Below are positions 49,621 to 58,156 of a DNA stretch of 64,000 bases, piece after piece; positions within the stretch are counted from its first letter, which is position 1, and each line of letters starts with the position of its first letter. A program made the position numbers and the translations under genes. This DNA is from JBKBKC01 sp046294265 (GTDB lineage Bacteria; Pseudomonadota; Alphaproteobacteria; Rhodobacterales; Rhodobacteraceae): assembly GCA_046294265.1 (NCBI GenBank), contig JBKBKC010000004.1, positions 62,001 through 126,000 of the forward strand, given 5' to 3'. The notes under the pieces are model-generated. The model had not been told where the DNA came from. It saw nothing but the letters and a program-made list of their open reading frames with translations, and did no database searches.

Positions 49621-50825
49621 GCGATCTTCCCTATCGCACCAACCCCATTCCGCCCGACTGGGACCGCAGCGGCCTGCCCGCCTGGACCTACCGGTCCGAG
49701 GCGCTGTTCGCGCTGGAGCGTGACCATGTGTTCCTCACCCATTGGCAGGTGGCGGGGCATGAGGCCGACCTGCCCGCGCCGGGCGACTGGCTGACGTTCG
49801 ACCTGCTGGGCGAGCGGGCGATGGTGATGCGGGGGGCGGATGGCGTGGTGCGGGCGTTCCATAACCTGTGCCGTCACCGGGGCGCGCGGGTGGTGGACGG
49901 GATGCAGGGCAATTGCAAGGGCTCCATCGTCTGCCCCTTCCATGGCTGGGTCTACAACCTTGACGGCACCCTGCGCGGGGCGGCGCAGCCGCGCAGTTTC
50001 GGTGACCTGGACCGGGCCGAATTCGGGTTGCGGCCCATCGAGATGCAAGTGTTCCACGGGTTCCTGTTCCTGCGCTTCCACCCCGGCCCGCAGCCCGATG
50101 TGGCCGAGCTCTTGGCCCCCTATTCCGCCGATTTCGCGGCGCATCGCGCGGGCGCGCTGCTGCCCGCCTCGGGGGCGGGGGGGGCGGCGGAACTGCCCGT
50201 CAACTGGAAATCCCTGCGCGATGTGGACAATGAGGGCTATCACGTCCCGCTCGCCCATCCCGCGCTGCAGGAACTTTATGGCCGCGACTACCGCGACCTT
50301 TATCCCGCGCCGCATCTGCATGTCTCGATCGGACGCTTCGGCGATGCGCCGGGCCGCCGCTGGTCGGTGCGCCGCTATGTGGAGCTGAGCGAGGATGCCC
50401 CCGGCACCGCCCCGCATCTGGCGAAAACCTGGGCCTATTATGGCCTGTTTCCCAACACCGTCTTTGCCTTTACCCCCGAGGGAGCGCAGTTCTATCAGGA
50501 CCTGCCCGCGGGCCCGGCGCTGACGCGCATCGCGGGCCGCCTCTATCGCCGCCCGGACGAGACGCGCCGCCAGCGGCTGGCGCGGTATCTGGCAAACCGC
50601 ATCGACCGCGAAACCTCGGCCGAGGACCGGCAGCTCTCGATCTGGTCGGACGAATCCATGCGGTCGCAGGCGTTCGAGGGGTTCCACCTGTCCGATCTGG
50701 AATACGGGCTGAAGCGGCACCACGACCTTTTGCGCGCCCTTTTGCCGGTCATGGCGATGCCCGAGGCCCCGCCCGAGGCGGAAATGGCCGCCCGTTATGC
50801 CGAATTGATTTGCCAGTCAGAATGA
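49617..50825 (+). CDS. Rieske non-haem iron oxygenase (2)
   Basis: A 402-residue second oxygenase. Rieske ligands are in NLCRHRGARVVDG and VCPFHGWVYNLDG. The catalytic domain has the iron ligands in NWKSLRDVDNEGYHVPLAHP, a different spacing from the first, so it likely oxidises a different intermediate. Translation starts at GTG 49617, overlapping the upstream stop. It ends 40 bp before the binding-protein gene, within an operator-like half-site at 50814. Confidence 0.87.
   Translation: MSDLPYRTNPIPPDWDRSGLPAWTYRSEALFALERDHVFLTHWQVAGHEADLPAPGDWLTFDLLGERAMVMRGADGVVRAFHNLCRHRGARVVDGMQGNCKGSIVCPFHGWVYNLDGTLRGAAQPRSFGDLDRAEFGLRPIEMQVFHGFLFLRFHPGPQPDVAELLAPYSADFAAHRAGALLPASGAGGAAELPVNWKSLRDVDNEGYHVPLAHPALQELYGRDYRDLYPAPHLHVSIGRFGDAPGRRWSVRRYVELSEDAPGTAPHLAKTWAYYGLFPNTVFAFTPEGAQFYQDLPAGPALTRIAGRLYRRPDETRRQRLARYLANRIDRETSAEDRQLSIWSDESMRSQAFEGFHLSDLEYGLKRHHDLLRALLPVMAMPEAPPEAEMAARYAELICQSE
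50807..50823. promoter_or_regulatory. Second copy of the operator half-site, before the transport genes
   Basis: TGATTTG followed by CAGTCAGAAT, the latter identical to the right half of the 42737-42760 palindrome. It sits at the end of the second Rieske gene and 43 bp before the transporter binding-protein gene. It could give separate, co-regulated control of the transport half of the operon. Confidence 0.42.
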
Positions 50826-50865
50826 TCGGGGTAACCTGAGACAAAATCAAAAACAGGGGGATGAC

Positions 50866-51969
50866 ATGACGCTGACACGCCGCACCGCACTTGTTGCCGC
50901 CGGGGGGGCGCTGGCCCTGCCATGGGTCCGCCCGTCTTGGGCACAGGCCCGCCGGGTGAATGTCTACAACTGGACCGACTATATCGGCGAGACCACCATC
51001 GCCGATTTCGAACGCGAGACCGGCATCGCGGTGACCTATGACCTTTACGCCTCGGCCGAGGAGATGCAGGCCAAGATGCTGGTCGGTCAGACCGGATACG
51101 ATGTCGTGCTGCAGGCGGGCGTGTCGATGCCCAGGATGGTGGCGGCGGGGGTGTTCCAGAAGCTGGACCGCGCCCGCCTGACCGGCTGGGAAAACCTTGA
51201 CCCCGACATTTTGCGCATCCTGGAAGGGTTCGACCCCGGCATTGCCTACAGCGTGCCCTACATGTGGGGATCGGTGGGATTCGCCTATAACGTGACCATG
51301 GTGCGCGAGCGGCTGCCCGATGCCGACCTGGAAAGCCTGGACACGATCTTTCTGCCCGAGAATGCCGCCAAGCTGGCCGATTGCGGCATCTCGATCCTGG
51401 ACAGCCCCGATGACATCATGGCCTCGGTCCTGAAATGGCTGGGGCTTGACCCTGACACGGCGGGGGCCGCGGAATACAAGCTGGCGGCCGACGCCTTTGC
51501 CGAAATTCGCCAATACATCGCCGTCTTCGACAACTCCAACTTCCTCAGCGGCCTGCCCAATGGCGAGCTGTGCGTGGCAAACAGCTGGTCGGGCGATTAC
51601 CGGACGGCCAAGAGCAGGGCGGCCGAGGCGGGAATCGATATCGACCTCGCCTATTACGTCCCGCGCACCGGCGCGCCGACCTGGTTCGACGTCTGGTGCA
51701 TGCCGGCCGATGCGCGCAACGTCGATCCGGCCTATGAGTTCATCAACTACCTGCTGCGCCCCGAGGTGATCGCCGCCTGCACCGACTATACCGGCTATGG
51801 CAATGCCAACAAGGCGGCCACCGCATTGGTCGATCCCGACATCGCCAACGATCCCGCCGTCTATCCCGATGACGCGGTGCTGGCGCGGATGTACACGCCG
51901 AAAACCCCGACCGAGGAACAGGAGCGCGAGATGCTGCGCGCCTGGCAGATGGTGAAATCGGGCGGCTGA
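50866..51969 (+). CDS. PotF/PotD-type ABC transporter, periplasmic binding protein
   Basis: A 367-residue exported binding protein. The N-terminus carries an RR-containing signal peptide (TRRTALVAAGGALALPWVRP) compatible with Tat export and a cut after SWAQA. NVYNWTDYIGETTIADFERE is the typical PotD/PotF opening, followed by PYMWGSVGFAYNV. Together with the three downstream genes it makes a complete importer for the compound catabolised by the operon. Confidence 0.88.
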   Translation: MTLTRRTALVAAGGALALPWVRPSWAQARRVNVYNWTDYIGETTIADFERETGIAVTYDLYASAEEMQAKMLVGQTGYDVVLQAGVSMPRMVAAGVFQKLDRARLTGWENLDPDILRILEGFDPGIAYSVPYMWGSVGFAYNVTMVRERLPDADLESLDTIFLPENAAKLADCGISILDSPDDIMASVLKWLGLDPDTAGAAEYKLAADAFAEIRQYIAVFDNSNFLSGLPNGELCVANSWSGDYRTAKSRAAEAGIDIDLAYYVPRTGAPTWFDVWCMPADARNVDPAYEFINYLLRPEVIAACTDYTGYGNANKAATALVDPDIANDPAVYPDDAVLARMYTPKTPTEEQEREMLRAWQMVKSGG

Positions 51970-51972
51970 GCC

Positions 51973-53061
51973 ATGCCCGACGGGTTCCTGGCGATCGAGG
52001 GTGTGTCGAAGAGCTTTGGCAGCTTCGAGGCGGTGCGCGACGTGTCGCTGACCATCGAGAAGGGTGAGATATTCTCGCTGCTGGGTGGCTCGGGCTGTGG
52101 CAAGACCACGCTGTTGCGCGTGCTGGCGGGGTTTGAGCGGCCCAGCCGGGGGCGCGTCTTTCTCGATGGGCGCGACATCACCGAGGCCCCGCCCTGGGAA
52201 CGGCCCATCCACATGATGTTCCAGTCCTACGCGCTGTTCCCGCATATGACGGTGGAGGCGAATGTGGGTTACGGCCTCAAGCATGAAGCGATGGGCCGGG
52301 CCGAGCGCGCGGCGCGGGTGCGCGAGATGCTGGACCTTGTGCAACTGACCCCCTTTGCCGCGCGAAAGCCGCATCAGATCTCGGGCGGGCAACGGCAGCG
52401 CGTGGCGCTGGCCCGGGCGCTCGCGCGGCAGCCGAAGGTCCTGCTGCTGGATGAGCCGCTGGCGGCGCTGGACAAGAAGCTGCGCGAGCACACGCAGTTC
52501 GAGCTGATGAGCATCCAGGAAGAATCCGGCGTCACCTTCATCGTGGTCACCCATGACCAGGAAGAGGCGATGACCCTGTCGAACCGCATCGCCGTGATGG
52601 ACAGGGGCCAGGTGCGCCAGGTGGGCAGCCCGACCGAGGTCTATGAATATCCCAACAGCCGTTTCGTCGCGGGCTTCATCGGCGCGATCACCACCTTTCC
52701 GGCAACGGTGGTGTCGGTGACGGCCGAGTTGGCGCAGGTGCAGGTTCCCGCGATGGCGGGCACCTTTGCCGCCCGCGTGGTGCCCGGCCTTGTGCCGGGG
52801 CAGGGGGTCACGCTGGCCCTGCGCCCCGAAAAGATCGCGCTCACGCGCGAGCCGCCCGAGGCCGCGAACCGCGTGGGAGGGCAGATCAAGGATCTGGCCT
52901 ATTTCGGCAAGGACAGCCTTTACCGCGTGGTCCTGCCGGGGGGCGATCTGATCTCGGTGCATGGCGTGAACGCGCGGCGGGGCGACGAGGGGCGGCCGGA
53001 CTGGTATGACCGGGTCTGGCTGGCCTTTGACCCTTCGGCCGCGATCCTGTTGACGGATTAG
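51973..53061 (+). CDS. ABC transporter ATP-binding protein (PotG-like)
   Basis: A 362-residue ATPase. Walker A is GGSGCGKTT (Gly-rich variant), the signature is ISGGQRQRVALARAL, Walker B is LLLDEPLAALDKKLRE, and the H-loop is VTHDQEEAMT. The C-terminal ~110 residues form a TOBE domain. It begins 3 bp after the binding-protein stop and ends 4 bp before the first permease gene. Confidence 0.92.
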   Translation: MPDGFLAIEGVSKSFGSFEAVRDVSLTIEKGEIFSLLGGSGCGKTTLLRVLAGFERPSRGRVFLDGRDITEAPPWERPIHMMFQSYALFPHMTVEANVGYGLKHEAMGRAERAARVREMLDLVQLTPFAARKPHQISGGQRQRVALARALARQPKVLLLDEPLAALDKKLREHTQFELMSIQEESGVTFIVVTHDQEEAMTLSNRIAVMDRGQVRQVGSPTEVYEYPNSRFVAGFIGAITTFPATVVSVTAELAQVQVPAMAGTFAARVVPGLVPGQGVTLALRPEKIALTREPPEAANRVGGQIKDLAYFGKDSLYRVVLPGGDLISVHGVNARRGDEGRPDWYDRVWLAFDPSAAILLTD

Positions 53062-53065
53062 GGCG

Positions 53066-53986
53066 ATGGCGCGGCTGGCCACATGGTTTCACGGGCGTGG
53101 CTGGGCGCAGGCGATCATCGCGGTTCCCTATGCCTGGCTGATCTTTTTCTTCCTGATCCCGTTCCTGATCGTGGTGGCGATGTCGGTGGCCACCACAACG
53201 CCCACGCAGCCCCCGTTCAGCTTTGGCGGCAACCATCCTTGGGTGAACCTGCAAGGATATGAGCGCCTGTTCACCGAGCGCATCTATCTGCGCGCATTTC
53301 TGACCTCGTTCACCAACGCGGCGGTGGCGACGGTGCTGTGCCTGTTGATCGGCTATCCGATGGCGCTGGCTATCGCGCGGGCGCGGCCCACGCGGCGCAA
53401 CATCCTGTTGATGCTGGTGATCCTGCCGTTCTGGACCTCGTTCCTCCTCCGCGTCTATGCCTGGATGGGGCTGATGGGGCGCAACAGCTGGTTCAACAAG
53501 ATGTTGACCGACGGCTGGAATGCCGTGGTGCCGCCCGAGATGGCGGTCAGTTTCGTGCCGATGATGCAGACCAATTTCGCGGTGATCCTGGTCACGGTCT
53601 ATACCTACCTGCCCTTCATGATCCTGCCGCTTTACGCCAATCTCGAACGGCTGGACCCGAACCTGGACGAGGCGGCGATGGATCTGGGCACGCGGCCATT
53701 CGGGGTGTTCCGCGATGTCACGCTGCCGCAGTCGGTGCCGGGGATCGTGGCGGGATCGCTTCTGGTGTTCATCCCGGCGGTGGGGGACCTTGTGATCCCC
53801 ACGCTGGTCGGAAGTGCCGCCAATCCGATGATCGGGCGCGTCATCAACGACGAATTCAACATGGCGCGCGACTGGCCCATGGCCTCGACCGTGGCGGTGG
53901 CATTGCTGGCGGTGATGATCCTGCCGACGATGATCTACGCACGCTACCAGGGCCGCGCGCAGGGCGCGCAGGACACTGCGCCATGA
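53066..53986 (+). CDS. ABC transporter permease (PotH-like)
   Basis: A 306-residue inner-membrane permease with six helices. The ATPase-contact loop is LDEAAMDLGTRPFGVFRDVT, with DLVIPTLVGSAANPMIGRVI after it. It overlaps the next permease gene by 4 bp (ATGA). Confidence 0.91.
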   Translation: MARLATWFHGRGWAQAIIAVPYAWLIFFFLIPFLIVVAMSVATTTPTQPPFSFGGNHPWVNLQGYERLFTERIYLRAFLTSFTNAAVATVLCLLIGYPMALAIARARPTRRNILLMLVILPFWTSFLLRVYAWMGLMGRNSWFNKMLTDGWNAVVPPEMAVSFVPMMQTNFAVILVTVYTYLPFMILPLYANLERLDPNLDEAAMDLGTRPFGVFRDVTLPQSVPGIVAGSLLVFIPAVGDLVIPTLVGSAANPMIGRVINDEFNMARDWPMASTVAVALLAVMILPTMIYARYQGRAQGAQDTAP

Positions 53987-54822
53987 CCCGCCGCCCCATC
54001 TTTCTGATCAGCATGCTGTGTTTCGGGTTCGCTTTCTTCTACATCCCCATCCTGTCGATGATGGTCTATTCCTTCAACGGATCGCGGTTGGTGACGGTCT
54101 GGGGCGGGTTCTCGACGCGGTGGTATGTGTCGCTGTTCTCCAACCGCCAGATCGGGGCGGCGCTCTTGTTGTCGCTGCAGATCGCGCTGGTGTCGGCCAC
54201 CATCGCCACCATCCTGGGCACCATGGCGGGCATCGCGCTGGCGCGGTTCCGCAGGTTCCGGGGGCGCACGGTGTTTTCGGGGCTGGTGACGGCGCCCCTG
54301 GTGATGCCCGAGGTCATCACGGGTGTGTCCTGCCTGATGCTGTTCATCGTCATGGCGAACCTGATCGGCTGGCCGGGGCAGCGCGGGTTCACCACCGTCA
54401 CGCTGGCGCATATCACCTTTTCCATGGTCTATGTGACGACCGTGGTGCAGTCGCGGATGGTGCAGTTCGACCGCGCGATCGAGGAGGCGGCGATGGATTT
54501 GGGCTCGCGCCCCTGGCGGGTGCTGTGGGACATCACGCTGCCGGTGATCTCGCCCGCGATCCTGGCGGGGTGGCTCTTGGCCTTTACGATCTCGCTCGAT
54601 GATGTGGTCATCACCACCTTCACCACCGGGCCGGGGGGGACCACGCTGCCCCTGCTCATCTGGTCGAAGGTGCGGCTGGGGGTCACGCCCGACGTGAACG
54701 CGCTTGCTACGCTGACGGTGCTGGTGGTGGGGCTGGGGGTCGTGCTGGCCGCCCTGATCCTGAACCGGCAGGAGGCGCGCAGGCGGGCGGACGAGCGCAT
54801 GGCCTATCGCACCGATGATTGA
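53983..54822 (+). CDS. ABC transporter permease (PotI-like)
   Basis: A 279-residue partner permease. The contact loop is IEEAAMDLGSRPWRVLWDIT, followed by the ISLDDVVITTFTTGPGGTTL block typical of PotI/PotC. The start ATG at 53983 overlaps the PotH-like stop; the longer open frame begins inside that gene. It overlaps the cupin gene by 8 bp. Confidence 0.91.
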   Translation: MTRRPIFLISMLCFGFAFFYIPILSMMVYSFNGSRLVTVWGGFSTRWYVSLFSNRQIGAALLLSLQIALVSATIATILGTMAGIALARFRRFRGRTVFSGLVTAPLVMPEVITGVSCLMLFIVMANLIGWPGQRGFTTVTLAHITFSMVYVTTVVQSRMVQFDRAIEEAAMDLGSRPWRVLWDITLPVISPAILAGWLLAFTISLDDVVITTFTTGPGGTTLPLLIWSKVRLGVTPDVNALATLTVLVVGLGVVLAALILNRQEARRRADERMAYRTDD

Positions 54823-55675
54823 GGCCGCGCATCTGTTGCGCACCCGGCTGGGTGAGCCGGGGTCGGGCCGCGTGCGCTATGGCGCGGCGATGGCGCTGTG
54901 GCGGTCGGGTGCGTTGTCCGATGCGGTGCTGGAGGTGTATCGCATCGCATCGGCCCATGACGGCGAGAACCCGGCCGACCTGATGCACGAACGAGGATTG
55001 ACCATGCCCGACCTGCCCGCCCCCACCCCCGACACGCTGATCCGCGCCCTTGTGACCGAGGCCGATGCCTATCTGGCCGACCTGCCGGGCCCCGGTGTCG
55101 CAGAGGCGCGCGCGGGCATCGCAGAGGCGCGGGGCGGGGACTGCCTGCCGGTCGAGGCCCCTACGCATCCGGTGGTGGCGGCCCATCTGGCCGCGGCGCT
55201 GGAGCATGTGGCGCAGACCCATCCGGCGCTTGCCGCCGCCATCGGGGCCGCAGCACCCCATCTGCACTGGCAGGGCTACCCCGACTATGACCCCGCCCTG
55301 ATCGGCCCGGGGTTCGTGCAGGGCAATGCCTATGCGGTGATGATCGGCGCGCAGTATGCCCCGATCCCTGCGGGTGATTTCGACCTGGGCCTGTTCCTTT
55401 TGGCTCCGCATGTCCTTTACCGCGACCATTGCCACCCCGCACCCGAGCTTTATGCACCCCTGACCGGCCCGCATGGCTGGCGCTTTGCCCCGGATGCGCC
55501 GCTGGTGGTGAAACCCGCGCACGTGCCGGTCTGGAACGAACCCCACCAGCCGCATCTGACCAAGGTGGGGCCGGTGCCCTTCCTCTGCCTCTACGCCTGG
55601 ACCCGCGACACCCAGTTGCCCGCCCGGGTGATCCCGGCAGAGGACTGGCCCGCGCTGGAGGCACTGCGGCTGTGA
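54815..55675 (+). CDS. Dimethylsulfoniopropionate (DMSP) lyase-family cupin
   Basis: A 286-residue protein whose C-terminal ~150 residues are a cupin of the DMSP-lyase family (DddL/DddQ/DddW group). The metal-binding motif HCHPAPELY is complete with the expected spacing to a downstream PHQPHL segment and a LYAWTRD end. The N-terminal half is helical. In known members a metal and a Tyr/Lys base cleave DMSP to DMS and acrylate. Here the gene is embedded in a methylated-amine-like operon, so it may act on another onium or acid. Substrate unproven. Coupled to both neighbours by 8- and 4-bp overlaps. Confidence 0.78.
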   Translation: MIEAAHLLRTRLGEPGSGRVRYGAAMALWRSGALSDAVLEVYRIASAHDGENPADLMHERGLTMPDLPAPTPDTLIRALVTEADAYLADLPGPGVAEARAGIAEARGGDCLPVEAPTHPVVAAHLAAALEHVAQTHPALAAAIGAAAPHLHWQGYPDYDPALIGPGFVQGNAYAVMIGAQYAPIPAGDFDLGLFLLAPHVLYRDHCHPAPELYAPLTGPHGWRFAPDAPLVVKPAHVPVWNEPHQPHLTKVGPVPFLCLYAWTRDTQLPARVIPAEDWPALEALRL

Positions 55676-57303
55676 CGCGCATCCTGCTCACGAACGCGCG
55701 CATCCGCACGATGGATGCCGCCCGCCCCGAGGCCGGGGCGCTGGTGATCGAAGGGGGGCGGATCCTCGCCATCGGGTCGCCCGATGCGATGGCGGCGCTG
55801 GCGGGGCCGGGGGCGGGGCGCATCGACGCGGGCGGGCGGCTGGTGCTGCCGGGGTTGCAGGACGCGCATGTGCACCTCTTGTCGGGGGGCACCGATCTGG
55901 CCACCGCCGCGCAGCTTCACGATGTGACGACCCTTGCCGGATTGCAGGATCGTCTGGCGGTCCATGCCGCGCGGGTGCCCGGCATGGCCATGGTGATCGG
56001 CGCGGGCTGGCAGGCGGGCATCTTTGGCGACCACAACCTGACGGCGGCCGTGATCGACGCGGTGGTGCCGGACCGCCCCGTGATCCTCTACGACAGTTCC
56101 TATCACAACGCCTGCCTGAACACGGCGGCCATGGCGCGGGCCGGGGTGGCGCGCGGCATCGCCGACCCGCCGAACGGGCATTTTGTCACCGATGCGGGCG
56201 GCCATCCCACGGGGATGCTGCATGAGGATGCGATCTACCGGGTGCTGCCGCATCTGCCTGCGCTGACGGACGCCGACCGGCTGGCGGGGCTGCGGGCAGG
56301 GCAGGCCCATGCCAATGCCCTTGGTATCACCGGCATCATCGACCCGCGCGTGGAACCCGACGACGCCCGCATCTACGCGGCACTGGCGGCGGCGGGGGCT
56401 CTGACGCTGCATGTCTGCGGCGCGGCGCTGGTGACGGCGGAGGATACGGTGGAGACGGCGCTGGCGCGGCTGGAGGCGATGCGGCGCGACCATGCGGGGC
56501 CGGAGTTCCGGGTGCAGTCAGCCAAATTCTTCATGGACGGGGTGTTCGAGAACCGCACCGCCGCCCTGCTGGCCCCCTATGCAGACACTGCGGGCGGCAA
56601 CTGCGCCACCATGTTCAGCGAGGCCCAGACGCGCGACCTTTTCACGGCACTGGATGCCGCGCGGTTCCAGATCCATGTTCATGTAATCGGTGATGCGGCG
56701 GCGCGGGTGGCGCTGGACGGGCTTGCGGCGGCGCGGGCCGCCAACGGCGACTGGCCCGCGCTGCACCAGCTTGCGCATCTGCAACTGGTGGCGCCTGCGG
56801 ATGTGGCGCGCATCGCCGCAACGGGGGCCATGGCGAATATCCAGCCGCTCTGGGCGCGATACGATCCCGTGGTGCCCGATGTGGCGCTGGAGATGATAGG
56901 GCCCGACCGGCTGACCGATACCTATGCCTTTCGCCGGATGCTGGATGCGGGGGCACCCTTCTGCCTCTCGTCCGACTGGCCGGTGACCACGCTCAACCCT
57001 TTCGAGATCATGGAAACCGCCGTCACCCGCCAGCCCCGGCGCATCGAGGGCCACCGCCCGCCCTTCCTGCCCGATCAGGCGCTGACGGTGGAGGAGGCGG
57101 TGCTTGGCTATACCGCCCATGCCGCCGCCGCCTGCTGGCGGGGGCATCATACCGGGCGCCTTCTGCCCGGGTTTTCGGCCGATCTGATCGTGCTGGATCA
57201 GGATGTGTTCGCCTGCCCGCCGAACCGCATCGGCGATACCCGGGTGATGCTGACGCTGTTCCGGGGGCGTGAGGTGCACCGCGCCGTCAGCTTCGACGGA
57301 TAG
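55672..57303 (+). CDS. Amidohydrolase, YtcJ-like (Amidohydro_3)
   Basis: A 543-residue metal-dependent hydrolase. The N-terminal beta sandwich leads into DAHVHLLSGG (metal ligands) and later HVHVIGDAAARVALDG and FCLSSDWPVTTLNPFEIMET, typical of YtcJ-like amidohydrolases. The GTG start at 55672 overlaps the previous stop (GTGA). It is the last gene of the operon and converges with kdsA. A deacylating or ring-opening step in the pathway is plausible but undefined. Confidence 0.87.
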   Translation: MTRILLTNARIRTMDAARPEAGALVIEGGRILAIGSPDAMAALAGPGAGRIDAGGRLVLPGLQDAHVHLLSGGTDLATAAQLHDVTTLAGLQDRLAVHAARVPGMAMVIGAGWQAGIFGDHNLTAAVIDAVVPDRPVILYDSSYHNACLNTAAMARAGVARGIADPPNGHFVTDAGGHPTGMLHEDAIYRVLPHLPALTDADRLAGLRAGQAHANALGITGIIDPRVEPDDARIYAALAAAGALTLHVCGAALVTAEDTVETALARLEAMRRDHAGPEFRVQSAKFFMDGVFENRTAALLAPYADTAGGNCATMFSEAQTRDLFTALDAARFQIHVHVIGDAAARVALDGLAAARAANGDWPALHQLAHLQLVAPADVARIAATGAMANIQPLWARYDPVVPDVALEMIGPDRLTDTYAFRRMLDAGAPFCLSSDWPVTTLNPFEIMETAVTRQPRRIEGHRPPFLPDQALTVEEAVLGYTAHAAAACWRGHHTGRLLPGFSADLIVLDQDVFACPPNRIGDTRVMLTLFRGREVHRAVSFDG

Positions 57304-57310
57304 CGCCACC

Positions 57311-58156
57311 TCAGCCCCGCGCGGGCATCGCCTTTCGCAGGGCGTCAAAGGCCATCAGGTCGCGCAAGAGGCCCGGCAGATCGGCCAGCGGCACCATGTT
57401 AGGCCCGTCCGAGGGGGCGCGGTCGGGCGCGTCATGGGTTTCGATGAACACCCCCGCCACGCCCACGGCCGCCGCCGCCCGCGCCAGCACCGCCACGAAT
57501 TCGCGTTGCCCACCCGAGGATCCGCCTTGCCCGCCGGGCTGCTGCACCGAGTGGGTGGCGTCAAAGATCACCGGCGCGCCGGTCGCGGCCAGCACGGGCA
57601 GCGCGCGCATGTCGCTGACCAGCGTGTTGTAGCCGAAACTGACCCCGCGTTCGGTCACCAGCACGTCGCGCCCGCCCGACCCGGTGACCTTGGCCACCAC
57701 ATGCGCCATGTCCCAGGGGGCCAGGAACTGCCCCTTCTTCACGTTCACCACCCGGCCGGTCTGTGCCGCGGCCACCAGAAGGTCGGTCTGGCGGCACAGA
57801 AAGGCGGGGATCTGCAGGATGTCCACCACCCGCGCCACCGGCGCGCAATGGCCCGGTTCATGCACATCCGTCAGCACCGGCAGGCCATGCGTCTCCTGCA
57901 CCTCGGCAAAGACCTCCAGCGCCTCGGCCATGCCGATGCCGCGCGCGCCCGACAGGCTGGTGCGGTTGGCCTTGTCATAGCTTGCCTTGAACACCGCCCC
58001 CACACCCAGATCGCGGGCGATCGCGGCAATCGCTGCCGCCATCTCCAGCGCGTGGGCACGGCTTTCCATCTGGCAGGGCCCAAGGATGAAGGACAGCGGC
58101 GCGCCGTTGTCAAAGGTCACGTCACGGATGTGGACGCTCGGGTTGGGGCGGCTCAT
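57311..58156 (-). CDS. kdsA: 3-deoxy-8-phosphooctulonate (KDO-8-P) synthase
   Basis: A 281-residue aldolase joining phosphoenolpyruvate and arabinose-5-phosphate to make KDO for lipopolysaccharide. Motifs: FILGPCQMESRAHALEMA (phosphate/PEP site with Cys, suggesting the metal-dependent class), FKASYDKANRTS, TDVHEPG, VKKGQFLAPWDM, and DATHSVQQPGG. The start overlaps the end of the upstream metal ATPase gene by 4 bp. Confidence 0.94.
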   Translation of the reverse strand: MSRPNPSVHIRDVTFDNGAPLSFILGPCQMESRAHALEMAAAIAAIARDLGVGAVFKASYDKANRTSLSGARGIGMAEALEVFAEVQETHGLPVLTDVHEPGHCAPVARVVDILQIPAFLCRQTDLLVAAAQTGRVVNVKKGQFLAPWDMAHVVAKVTGSGGRDVLVTERGVSFGYNTLVSDMRALPVLAATGAPVIFDATHSVQQPGGQGGSSGGQREFVAVLARAAAAVGVAGVFIETHDAPDRAPSDGPNMVPLADLPGLLRDLMAFDALRKAMPARG

